Source of the DNA: Shewanella sp.
GTDB taxonomy: Bacteria; Pseudomonadota; Gammaproteobacteria; Enterobacterales; Shewanellaceae
Assembly: GCA_004195335.1 (NCBI GenBank)
Contig: SDWK01000047.1
Location: 1-11,262 of the forward strand
Length of the DNA: 11,262 nucleotides
Direction: 5' to 3'
Below are positions 1 to 6,607 of this stretch, in pieces. The position numbers and the translations under genes were made by a program. A model generated the notes under the pieces. It worked only from the letters and a program-made list of their open reading frames with translations, was not told where the DNA came from and ran no database searches. Position 1 is the stretch's first letter. Each line of letters opens with the position of its first letter.

Positions 1-72
1 TATCAATAGAATATTAATTAATCTATGATAGCTGTCGATATAGGATGCACCCTATTGACATGGAGATGTGTA

Positions 73-735
73 ATGCCAAGTATTATAGGCTACTTAAGGC
101 CAGACATTGACGGCAAAAACGTTCAGTCGCAGCTCGATTTGCTCAAAGCATCCGGAGCGAGCAAAATCGTCCAGGAAAAGCCTGCCGGTACGAAACGCAA
201 CAGGTCGCAGTTGGACAACCTGATAGCAGATGCCCGTGTTGGTGATACCGTGGTGGTTACCAGCCTGTACCGTATAGCGGACAACACCAAACACCTGCTG
301 GAGATTGTTGAATCGCTCAATGCTGCTGGGGTGTCATTAAAGATCATCGATAACGACATCGACACTTCGACACATCACGGGGAGGTCATTCGTCTGCTGC
401 TCGGCGCAATTACAGACTTCGAGAGGCAGGTCGTGCGAGAACGTCAATCCGTGGGGATCGCCAAGGCAAAGCAGGCAGGGCGCTATAAGGGCCGAAAGCC
501 GACTGCAATGGCGAAGACTGATGAGGTGCTAGCACTGAATACCCAAGGTCTGACCCGGCAAAAGATCGCCGACCAACTCGGGATCGGCGTTGCGAGTGTT
601 TACAGAATCCTCAAAAACCATACGACACCAATGAAATCGCGCAAAAAGGTCCCAAAAAAGCCTGTCGATAAGTCGAAGCGGGTAGAACGCAAGCCAACAC
701 GTGAGCCTGACACAGAACAGTTGTCATTCTTCTAG
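73..735 (+). CDS. Serine recombinase (resolvase/invertase family) protein, catalytic site altered
   Basis: 220 residues. The resolvase fold is clear: the N-terminal IIGYLRP strand, GDTVVVTSLYRI, the FERQVVRER helix E start at 117-125, the GRKPT hinge and a C-terminal helix-turn-helix (about 155-181). Aligned by eye to gamma-delta resolvase, the nucleophile Ser10 falls on Asp11, Asp67 on Tyr66 and Arg71 on Asp70, while Arg8, Arg45 and Arg68 equivalents (Arg9, Arg44, Arg67) remain. DNA binding and dimerisation look intact but strand cleavage should not work as in active members. A basic tail (about 188-211) ends in QLSFF, which resembles a sliding-clamp-binding peptide. The start at 73 is preferred over the in-frame ATG at 25 because GGAG (62-65) lies 7 bases before it and family homology begins there. 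The umuC remnant follows 72 bases downstream on the same strand. Family identity is firm; loss of activity is inference. Confidence 0.85.
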   Translation: MPSIIGYLRPDIDGKNVQSQLDLLKASGASKIVQEKPAGTKRNRSQLDNLIADARVGDTVVVTSLYRIADNTKHLLEIVESLNAAGVSLKIIDNDIDTSTHHGEVIRLLLGAITDFERQVVRERQSVGIAKAKQAGRYKGRKPTAMAKTDEVLALNTQGLTRQKIADQLGIGVASVYRILKNHTTPMKSRKKVPKKPVDKSKRVERKPTREPDTEQLSFF

Positions 736-807
736 TGGATTGGTCGATGAAGTAAGAGCCCCTACAGACTTAAATTGTTAAATTGCAGTGTTATGTCTAT
801 TGCGTAG

Positions 808-1518
808 GGAGTAGGGCGCAAGTTGACAAAAAGTCTGCAAAGTATCGGCGTTGATACCGCCTTGCGTTTGGCCCAGATTGACCCTCGTCAGGCCCGTCAA
901 CGCTACTCCGTGGTCCTGGAGAGGACCGTTTGCGAATTGAACGGAGAAAGCTGTCTTGAATTAGACGAGACATGGCAGCCCAGACAACAAATCATGTGCT
1001 CTCGATCATTCGGTGAAAAATTAACGCAATATGCCGATCTCAAGGAGAACGTGTGTGAGTTTGCAGCAAGGGCAGCCGAAAAGCTTCGCCGGGATAAACA
1101 ACTTGCCATGGTGGTGAACGTGTTCATCCGTACCAGCCCGTTCGACAAGACTGGGCCTCACTACTCCAACACGGCAACCGGTACACTGACTCAGCCAAGC
1201 TCTGATACGCGAAAGATTCTGGACATGGCAATACGGTTGTTTGACATGGTTTGGAAAGACGGTTATCGCTATGCCAAAGCTGGGGTTATGTTGGGGGACT
1301 TCTGCTCTCCAGACGATGTGCAACTCAACCTTTTCGACAGTCAAAAAGGCCGTCATGAGAACGAAGCCTTAATGAAGGTGATCGACACCATCAACCACGC
1401 TGGCGAAGGCAAGATCTGGTTCGGTGGCCAGCGGCCACAAAAGGATTGGTTTATGAGGCAGGCTAATGTTTCTCCTGCATATACGACGCGGTGGAGCAGT
1501 ATTCCTGAAGTTAAATGA
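808..1518 (+). pseudogene. umuC: 5'-truncated umuC (Y-family DNA polymerase V subunit), C-terminal half only
   Basis: The frame from the TTG at 823 gives 231 residues that match the C-terminal half of UmuC: VVLERTVCELNGESC, the CSRSFGE motif, AARAAEKLR, RTSPF, YAKAGVMLGDF, QLNLFD and SPAYTTRW. These cover the little-finger domain and the C-terminal tail. QLNLF (167-171) is the conserved beta-clamp-binding motif. Full-length UmuC is about 420 residues. The palm and finger domains with the catalytic acidic residues (roughly the first 190) are missing, so the product cannot be a polymerase. Homology runs a few codons upstream of the TTG: codons 808-822 read GVGRK, as in the family's WGVGRR motif, and the preceding codon (805-807) is TAG where the family has Trp. 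The rest of the space back to the recombinase stop shows no polymerase sequence. Either this is a decaying remnant or a TTG-initiated clamp-binding fragment is made; AGGGAG at 806-811 is a possible but distant ribosome site. Confidence 0.85.
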
Positions 1519-1585
1519 GATGGTTTAGGTGACGGTTAAGAGTGCTAATAAAGCGTTTTGTCTGGCATGAGTTCCTTTTCTTTTG

Positions 1586-1594
1586 TGCTAAACT
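1586..1594 (+). promoter_or_regulatory. Extended -10 promoter, predicted leaderless start for the first SRAP gene
   Basis: TGCTAAACT is an extended -10 (TGn plus TAAACT at 1589-1594). It ends 6 bases before the ATG at 1601, so transcription would begin on or next to the start codon. No Shine-Dalgarno sequence precedes the ATG (the bases are ACTTCCTTT), and no good -35 box lies 16-18 bases upstream. The second SRAP gene has the same layout at 4999-5007. Confidence 0.5.
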
Positions 1595-1600
1595 TCCTTT

Positions 1601-2269
1601 ATGTGCGGACGAATCTCTACAGCGAATCTTCTTCCTGACGACATAAGTGAGCTGTTCCACGTCAGCTCTGTTCCTACCTTTTTACAGAGTTACAACGTAG
1701 CGCCAACCCTCCACATACCAGCTATCAGAGAACAAAACCAAGTTCGCTCACTGGTCAATTTCAGGTGGGGCCTTATCCCTCACTGGGCAAGAGATAAACA
1801 GATAAAAGGCTCGTCCTTCAATGCCCGAGTAGAGACCCTCACACAAAAACCCTTCTTTCGAGACTCAATCAAATCCAAGAGATGCATTGTCCTTGCAACG
1901 GGCTTTTATGAATGGCAGAAGCAGGGGGACGTTAAACAGCCTTACTACATCTATAGAGCAGATAACGAACCGTTAGCCTTTGCCGGTTTATGGGACGTGT
2001 GGGTCGATAAGGTGACTGGTGAAACGCTTGAAAGCTGCGCCATCATTACTGTCCCAGCGACACACCCGATGGCTGAGATCCATGAGCGCATGCCTGCTGT
2101 CCTTGAGGCGGAGTTCTTCGACACCTGGCTTGATCCAGAATTTAAAGAGACACACGTATTGCAGGACATCTTGAGGATGCCCATAAATGCCTTGGCGATG
2201 TATCCAGTCTCAACCTATGTGAGTAATTCAAGGAACGAGGGAAAGAGGTGTGTTGAAAGATTTATGTGA
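1601..2269 (+). CDS. yedK: SRAP-domain protein (HMCES/YedK family), copy 1
   Basis: 222 residues, the usual size for bacterial YedK. The protein begins Met-Cys-Gly-Arg; after Met removal Cys2 becomes the N-terminal nucleophile that forms a thiazolidine crosslink with abasic sites in single-stranded DNA, shielding them from cleavage and error-prone bypass. The other family active-site residues are in place: Asn74 (FNAR), Glu104 (GFYEW) and His161 (HERMP). RWGLIPHWA (55-63), RCIVLATGFYEWQ, PYYI and FAGLWD are the conserved blocks. The start is fixed by the need for Cys at position 2. It has no Shine-Dalgarno sequence and seems to be read from a leaderless mRNA. It follows the umuC remnant and precedes ggt. 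A paralogue about 70% identical lies at 5014. Family assignment is firm; the role in DNA repair is from family knowledge. Confidence 0.95.
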   Translation: MCGRISTANLLPDDISELFHVSSVPTFLQSYNVAPTLHIPAIREQNQVRSLVNFRWGLIPHWARDKQIKGSSFNARVETLTQKPFFRDSIKSKRCIVLATGFYEWQKQGDVKQPYYIYRADNEPLAFAGLWDVWVDKVTGETLESCAIITVPATHPMAEIHERMPAVLEAEFFDTWLDPEFKETHVLQDILRMPINALAMYPVSTYVSNSRNEGKRCVERFM

Positions 2270-2278
2270 TTGCTCATG

Positions 2279-2307
2279 TTGGATTGGATAGTCATTGAAT
2301 TTATTAG
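2279..2307 (+). promoter_or_regulatory. Possible sigma-70 promoter for ggt
   Basis: TTGGAT (2279-2284) and TATTAG (2302-2307) are separated by 17 bases and lie between the SRAP stop and the ggt start, giving a leader of about 30 bases with GAGG just before the ATG at 2345. The boxes are only a moderate match to consensus. Confidence 0.35.
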
Positions 2308-2344
2308 TAACAGAACGATGGAAATCAAAAGGATCGAGGTTGTT

Positions 2345-4084
2345 ATGCTTCGAGAATACTTTCAATTGGTAAATTTCCTTTGTGGTGTCGTTATGCTTTG
2401 CGGTGCAATGCTTTTTTTGTTACCAACAGCGTCTTCAGCGGCAATCATTGAGGGTGAAAGAATGATTCCCGTTCAGGGGAATAATGGAATGGTGGTTACA
2501 AGTCATTTTCTCGCGACAGAATCAGCCCAAAAAGTGTTGAAAGATGGGGGGAATGCTATCGATGCTGCGGTAACAGCAGCTTTTTTATTGGCCGTCACTC
2601 AACCTAGGTCGGGCAATATCGGAGGTGGCGGTTTTATGTTGATTTCCCTGGAGGAACAGGATGAAGTCGTTGCCATTGATTATCGAGAAAAAGCTCCGGG
2701 CAAAGCATCTGTTGACATGTTTCTAAATAAAGAGGGCAACGTTAATAATGAAATTTCGAGATATTCCCATCTGGCGGCAGGAGTTCCCGGCACGGTCGCT
2801 GGTCTAATTCTGGTTTTAGAAAAGTATGGCACAATAAACCTTGGGGAAGCTTTGGCGCCTGCCATTCATTATGCGGAAGAAGGTTTTGTTGTGACTCCTC
2901 GTTTCAGTAACGGCCTCAAAGAGAATGAACAGATGTTGAGACGCTGGAGTTCAACAAGTAGAATTTTTTATAAGGCCGATGGAAGCTATTACGAGCCAGG
3001 TGAACTCTTTGTAAATAAAGACTTGGCGACAACTCTGAAACGTATAGCAACAAACGGTGCCAGGGAATTCTACGAAGGCAAGACCGCCGAAATGCTGGTT
3101 GCGGAGATGGAGCGCCATGGCGGGATGATTACCCTAGAAGATATGAAGCATTACGCCCCGGTGATCAGGACGCCGGTGCATGGCTTCTATCGAGGATACG
3201 ATGTCTACTCAATGCCTCCACCCAGTTCTGGCGGTGTTCACGTGATTCAGATGCTCAACATTCTTGAGGGCTACCCAGTCGCAGACTATGGGCATAACTC
3301 AGCAAGAAACATTCAATTTATGGCAGAGGCTATGAAACGGGCCTATGCAGATCGCTCGCGCTATCTGGGTGATGCCGATTTTGTACGCGTCCCCCTTAAG
3401 GCACTCACCTCAAAAGCCTACGCAGTATCCCTTCGGAAGGATATCGCCAGAGACAAGGCGACGCCGAAGAGTTCGGTCCGTCCGGGCAATATCTCTCCCT
3501 ACGAGAGCAATGAAACCACTCATTTTTCCATTGTTGATAAGTTCGGGAATGCCGTCTCTAACACATATACCATCAACTTCAGTTACGGCTCCGGTGTCGT
3601 AGTTGAAGGGGCTGGTTTTTTGTTAAACAACGAGATGGATGATTTTTCGGCAAAACCGGGTGCACCCAATGCTTACGGTTTGATCGGTGGGGAAGCAAAC
3701 AAGATAGAACCTAACAAGCGTATGCTTAGCTCAATGTCGCCAACCATCGTCAAACGTGAGGGAAAAAACTTCCTCGTGACCGGCAGTCCTGGAGGTTCAC
3801 GCATCATCACCACTACCTTACAGGTGATTCTGAACGTCATTGATCATGGCCTTAATATTAAAAGTGCGGTAGCTGCTCCTAGAATCCACCATCAGTGGCT
3901 ACCAGATGAACTGCGGATCGAAGAAGGAATAAGCCCGGACACGGTTCAAATTCTTCAGGAGATGGGGTATGAGGTGAAGCAGAAGCCAGCAATGGGAGCG
4001 AGCCAGTCTATCGTAATCAGAAACGGCATTATGTATGGCGGCGCCGATCCCCGTAGATCCACAGCACTTGCCGCAGGTCTTTAA
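2345..4084 (+). CDS. ggt: Gamma-glutamyltransferase, periplasmic, autoprocessing
   Basis: 579 residues from the ATG at 2345, almost exactly the length of E. coli GGT (580). This start has GAGG at 2336-2339 and leads directly into a signal peptide: a basic/polar N terminus, a hydrophobic core at about 9-27 and a cleavage site after TASSA (about residue 32), so the enzyme is exported. The frame is open back to 2270 but that extension would bury the signal sequence. The nucleophile is Thr391 (3515-3517), first residue of TTHFS, where the precursor cleaves itself into large and small subunits. Also visible are DYREKAP (substrate Arg), the lid-loop region YGLIGGEANKIEPNKR, LSSMSPT and GSPGGSRI. 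The enzyme hydrolyses or transfers the gamma-glutamyl group of glutathione and related peptides. All key residues are intact. Its position among DNA-damage genes has no obvious functional reason; it may be cargo. Confidence 0.96.
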   Translation: MLREYFQLVNFLCGVVMLCGAMLFLLPTASSAAIIEGERMIPVQGNNGMVVTSHFLATESAQKVLKDGGNAIDAAVTAAFLLAVTQPRSGNIGGGGFMLISLEEQDEVVAIDYREKAPGKASVDMFLNKEGNVNNEISRYSHLAAGVPGTVAGLILVLEKYGTINLGEALAPAIHYAEEGFVVTPRFSNGLKENEQMLRRWSSTSRIFYKADGSYYEPGELFVNKDLATTLKRIATNGAREFYEGKTAEMLVAEMERHGGMITLEDMKHYAPVIRTPVHGFYRGYDVYSMPPPSSGGVHVIQMLNILEGYPVADYGHNSARNIQFMAEAMKRAYADRSRYLGDADFVRVPLKALTSKAYAVSLRKDIARDKATPKSSVRPGNISPYESNETTHFSIVDKFGNAVSNTYTINFSYGSGVVVEGAGFLLNNEMDDFSAKPGAPNAYGLIGGEANKIEPNKRMLSSMSPTIVKREGKNFLVTGSPGGSRIITTTLQVILNVIDHGLNIKSAVAAPRIHHQWLPDELRIEEGISPDTVQILQEMGYEVKQKPAMGASQSIVIRNGIMYGGADPRRSTALAAGL

Positions 4085-4168
4085 TGCTGGTGTTGCAAAC
4101 ATAGGATTGTTCCTTAAGGCTTGGCATATGGATTACTACATAGAGAGGATAAAAGAATAATTGAGATG

Positions 4169-4193
4169 CCCAGCTTTTAAGATGAAGGCTGGG
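4169..4193. repeat. Inverted repeat, possible weak ggt terminator
   Basis: CCCAGC at 4169-4174 pairs with GCTGGG at 4188-4193. The stem extends to about 10 pairs with two G-U pairs around a 5-base loop. It lies 85 bases past the ggt stop. No U-tract follows, so intrinsic termination is not supported; it may be a processing or Rho-associated hairpin. Confidence 0.45.
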
Positions 4194-4417
4194 ATTCGAA
4201 AAATACCTTCACACGACACCACGGAAAAGTAATCTTGTGTTTTCAGTTATTTGTGACTAGCTATGGCGATAATTGTTTTCTTTTGTATCTGTCTCTTTGG
4301 CCAGAATGCAACCTTGTAAAAAAACAGGAAGGAGAGATTGGTAAGTGGTTTTTTTGATTTTTAAATGTTGAAGTGTGAAGCTTGTAGTGATAATCATCCT
4401 GAGATTGTGCTTCTATC

Positions 4418-4432
4418 TTTTGTTGCTAATTC
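4418..4432 (+). promoter_or_regulatory. Possible extended -10 for the DUF6933 gene
   Basis: TTTTGTTGCTAATTC resembles the elements in front of both SRAP genes (a TTTTGT tract, then TGCTA). The putative -10 TAATTC (4427-4432) ends 12 bases before the ATG at 4445, so the leader would be only about 5 bases long. Evidence is the shared pattern alone. Confidence 0.3.
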
Positions 4433-4444
4433 GAAGGGCTCTAG

Positions 4445-4942
4445 ATGCTAACTCTCCAATGTACTCAGAAGCTCCTCAAGGAGCTGAAAACAGATCTGTC
4501 ACCAGTTAAAGATGCAGATCCCATAACTCTATGGCACGCTAACCTCATTACACTCGACAGACGCAAGTGCGTTCTCTTCACCAACGACAAAACCAGATAT
4601 ACATTCTTAGTACCAGGACTAAAGAAACCAGACTTCCAGATGATGGGAGAGATGTTCCTAGATAACCTGTTCAGGTGCATGCGTAATGATGGATTAGAGC
4701 AAGAGGGAGTAGAGAAGGTTCTGAGCGCCTGTAGCAATTACTGCTTTACCAAGACCAGTAGCAAGAGTGTGCTGGGCACGATGAATGACATAGCCGATAT
4801 TATCAAAAGGACTGTCTATGACAACGGTGGGCTGGCTAACACTGATATCTATGGGATGATGAACAAGTTGAACCGGATGCCAATGAAGCCTTTGGACTAT
4901 CGCTTTAGTGTTGATGCGTTTAGAAGGATGCTTAGCCGATAG
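4445..4942 (+). CDS. DUF6933 domain protein, function unknown
   Basis: 165 residues. The N-terminal half carries the pattern I recognise from DUF6933 proteins: MLTLQCTQKLLKEL, then LWHANLITLDRRKCVLFTN and YTFLVPG, followed by a helical C-terminal region. No catalytic motif, signal peptide or membrane segment is visible. Proteins of this family are usually small soluble singletons of unknown role, so no function is given. The ATG at 4445 starts the family homology; AAGGG at 4434-4438 could serve as a weak ribosome site if transcription starts far enough upstream. The gene sits alone between two stretches without genes, 71 bases before the second SRAP gene, on the same strand. Its composition is AT-rich like its neighbours. 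Confidence 0.8.
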   Translation: MLTLQCTQKLLKELKTDLSPVKDADPITLWHANLITLDRRKCVLFTNDKTRYTFLVPGLKKPDFQMMGEMFLDNLFRCMRNDGLEQEGVEKVLSACSNYCFTKTSSKSVLGTMNDIADIIKRTVYDNGGLANTDIYGMMNKLNRMPMKPLDYRFSVDAFRRMLSR

Positions 4943-4998
4943 CTGTTGACCAAAACATACATTATTATTAAGAGCCCTGATATCGCTTCTCTTTTGTA

Positions 4999-5007
4999 TG
5001 CTACAAT
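4999..5007 (+). promoter_or_regulatory. Extended -10 promoter, predicted leaderless start for the second SRAP gene
   Basis: TGCTACAAT is an extended -10 (TGn plus TACAAT at 5002-5007, close to consensus TATAAT). It ends 6 bases before the ATG at 5014, exactly the spacing seen in the first SRAP gene. No Shine-Dalgarno sequence lies in the intervening CTCAAC. A weak GATATC 17 bases upstream is the only -35 candidate. Confidence 0.55.
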
Positions 5008-5013
5008 CTCAAC

Positions 5014-5682
5014 ATGTGTGGACGTATCTCAACAGCTGGCATATCAGCAGACATCCTAAAGGCTCACTTCGATATAGATAGTGTATTTCCTTTCACACTG
5101 AGCTACAACGTTGCGCCTACACTCCAAATACCCGCCATCATAGAACAGAACAATATACGAAAACTTGAGGCTTTCAGATGGGGACTCATACCTCACTGGG
5201 CAAGAGATAAAAACATAATAGCCACTGCCTTCAATGCTCGCGCAGAAACTCTCACACAAAAGCCACTCTTTCGTGGCTCAATCAAATCCAAGAGATGCTT
5301 AGTCCTTGCAACCGGCTTTTACGAATGGCAGAAGCGGGGTGGCAAGAAGCAGCCCTACTACATCTATAGATCAGATAAGCGACCTCTCGCTTTTGCAGGC
5401 CTGTGGGATATCTGGGAAGACAATATTACGGGTGAGGCTATAGAGAGCTGCACTATCATCACTATCCCCGCTACGCACCAGATGACACAAATCCATGAGC
5501 GTATGCCTGCTGTTTTAGAGAGTGAGATCTTTGATACCTGGCTTGATCCTGAGTTTAACGAGACAGAAGTATTGCAGGACATCTTGATTGCACCTAAGGA
5601 AGATGTGCTAGAGATGTATCCGGTGTCGAGTTATGTGAGCAATTCAAGGAATGATGGCGAGGAGTGTATAGAGAGACTGTAG
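5014..5682 (+). CDS. yedK: SRAP-domain protein (HMCES/YedK family), copy 2
   Basis: 222 residues. Cys2, Asn74, Glu104 and His161 fall at the same positions as in the first copy, so the abasic-site crosslinking centre is complete. By hand count about 155 of 222 positions agree with copy 1 (about 70%). Divergence is concentrated at residues 9-28 and 191-199, while 55-66 and 161-190 are nearly invariant, which suggests both copies are under selection. The start is fixed by Cys2 and no ribosome site is present. The pair is separated by ggt and the DUF6933 gene, so this is not a simple adjacent tandem duplication. It could be an older duplication or two separate acquisitions. No clear terminator follows; the next gene has its own promoter. 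Confidence 0.95.
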   Translation: MCGRISTAGISADILKAHFDIDSVFPFTLSYNVAPTLQIPAIIEQNNIRKLEAFRWGLIPHWARDKNIIATAFNARAETLTQKPLFRGSIKSKRCLVLATGFYEWQKRGGKKQPYYIYRSDKRPLAFAGLWDIWEDNITGEAIESCTIITIPATHQMTQIHERMPAVLESEIFDTWLDPEFNETEVLQDILIAPKEDVLEMYPVSSYVSNSRNDGEECIERL

Positions 5683-5774
5683 TCACGGGGCCTTTTGCAA
5701 CTATCTTATTAATAATAAATTTGAGTTGTCTTGAAGTCCTTGTTTCCATGTTGTGAATTTCAGAAGGTTTGTTA

Positions 5775-5803
5775 TTGACGACAATACTTCATAGAAGTAT
5801 TGT
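5775..5803 (+). promoter_or_regulatory. Sigma-70-type promoter of the mucR-like gene
   Basis: TTGACG (5775-5780) and TATTGT (5798-5803) are separated by 17 bases. The start of transcription would fall near 5810, giving a leader of about 40 bases with a strong ribosome site. The spacer and -10 box are covered by a perfect dyad (5780-5804), so a bound protein would block polymerase. Confidence 0.55.
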
Positions 5804-5804
5804 C
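5780..5804. repeat. Perfect 11-bp inverted repeat, likely operator
   Basis: GACAATACTTC (5780-5790) is the exact reverse complement of GAAGTATTGTC (5794-5804), with a 3-base centre ATA. It overlaps the spacer and -10 of the predicted promoter 46 bases before the MucR-like start. No U-tract follows, so it is not a terminator. A repressor site, perhaps autoregulatory, is the best reading. Confidence 0.65.
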
Positions 5805-5850
5805 TCCGTTCCCCTATGAATTCATTAACATCGATCCAAAGGAGATAACA

Positions 5851-6282
5851 ATGGCAACCGTTCTCGAAATGGCAGCTGAAATAGTAGCTGCACACGCATC
5901 AACAACTTCTATGACTAAAGAAGAAATTATTGCTGAGATCCAAGAAGTTCATGCAGTACTAACAGCACTTGAAAAAGGTGAAACCGTAGAATCGGTAGAA
6001 GAGGTACAGGAAGATAATGTACCCGCAGTGTCTAAGCGTAAGGCCTTTGGTAAGAAGCAAATAATCTGTATGGTTTGCGGCAAAGGGTTCACTACTCTTA
6101 AACGTCACTTGGGTGCAGCACACGACCTCACACCTAAAGAGTATCGTAAGCAGTTCGGTATCCCTGCAGGAACTACATTAGCATCTAAAGATTATTCTGA
6201 GTCTCGTAGACAGATGGCCATTGATAAGGACCTGGCTGGTGGGTTAGCTAAGGCTCGTGCTGCTAAGGGTAAGAAGAAGTAA
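5851..6282 (+). CDS. mucR: MucR/Ros family zinc-finger transcriptional regulator
   Basis: 143 residues. A helical N-terminal region (about 1-45), which mediates oligomerisation in the family, leads through an acidic linker (44-56) to a single prokaryotic C2H2 zinc finger: Cys73-x2-Cys76-x9-His86-x4-His91, in the sequence ending TTLKRHLGAAH. The family block LTPKEYRKQFGIP follows at 93-105, then a lysine-rich tail (AKGKKK). MucR/Ros proteins bind AT-rich DNA with low sequence specificity and act as repressors or nucleoid-structuring regulators. The ATG at 5851 is chosen because AAAGGAG (5838-5844) lies 6 bases before it and the family N terminus begins here; the frame is open to 5800 but that would run through the operator. 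The gene is a single transcription unit with its own promoter and terminator. Target genes are unknown; the AT-rich accessory genes around it would be natural targets. Confidence 0.93.
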   Translation: MATVLEMAAEIVAAHASTTSMTKEEIIAEIQEVHAVLTALEKGETVESVEEVQEDNVPAVSKRKAFGKKQIICMVCGKGFTTLKRHLGAAHDLTPKEYRKQFGIPAGTTLASKDYSESRRQMAIDKDLAGGLAKARAAKGKKK

Positions 6283-6304
6283 CAGCTCTCACACATAAGA
6301 TACT

Positions 6305-6345
6305 AAAGACCAACTCTTGAACTATTAAGGGTTGGTCTTTTTTAT
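6305..6345 (+). terminator. Rho-independent terminator of the mucR-like gene
   Basis: AAAGACCAACTCTT (6305-6318) pairs with AAGGGTTGGTCTTT (6327-6340), a 14-pair stem with one G-U pair around an 8-base loop, running into a T-rich tract (6338-6345). It starts 22 bases past the mucR stop. Confidence 0.9.
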
Positions 6346-6595
6346 TCTCTTCATTCGAAAGGAGAGGAGGCAATACTGTGAGCGTTTAAGGATAGGGGAA
6401 GGATTGTTTGAAATCTTGGTACACTACGGATCTGTCGTAAATGCTTATTTATGACGTAAGCGCTTGTAGATATAAGCTAAATACATTATTCACTTGGCAC
6501 CCTAACTGGTACACCAAACCAACTATTATTTATGTTTTCTACAAGGTTCATGTCTTACACTAAAGTGATAAGGGTGGTCTCTTAAGTGTCTGATA
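6346..6595. other. 250-base gene-free AT-rich stretch with a hairpin
   Basis: No gene is seen on either strand between the mucR terminator and the tRNA-like sequence. The bases at 6434-6455 form a hairpin (9-pair stem GTCGTAAAT/ATTTATGAC with one G-U, loop GCTT), directly followed by the palindrome AAGCGCTT (6458-6465). The octamer TGGTACAC occurs twice (6417, 6507). No U-run follows the hairpin. A small RNA or protein-binding site is possible but unproven. Confidence 0.4.
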
Positions 6596-6607
6596 TGTAG
6601 AGCTTAA

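Larger units (their letters stand above)
4085..4444. other. 360-base gene-free stretch
   Basis: AT-rich sequence between ggt and the DUF6933 gene. No open frame with a recognisable product is seen on either strand. It contains one hairpin (4169-4193), a GGAAGGAGAG tract at 4327-4336 that resembles a ribosome site but leads into no real frame, a T-run at 4349-4355, and a promoter-like element close to the next gene. Confidence 0.6.

Noticed and set aside
25..72. Upstream in-frame ATG of the recombinase-like gene, and TTGACA at 55-60 as its -35 box
   Set aside because: The extra 16 residues have no family counterpart and no ribosome site. A -10 box paired with TTGACA would fall inside the coding region past the better start at 73.
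1558..1594. Sigma-54 (-24/-12) promoter in front of the first SRAP gene
   Set aside because: TGGCA and TGC are present but their spacing is far longer than the fixed spacing sigma-54 needs.
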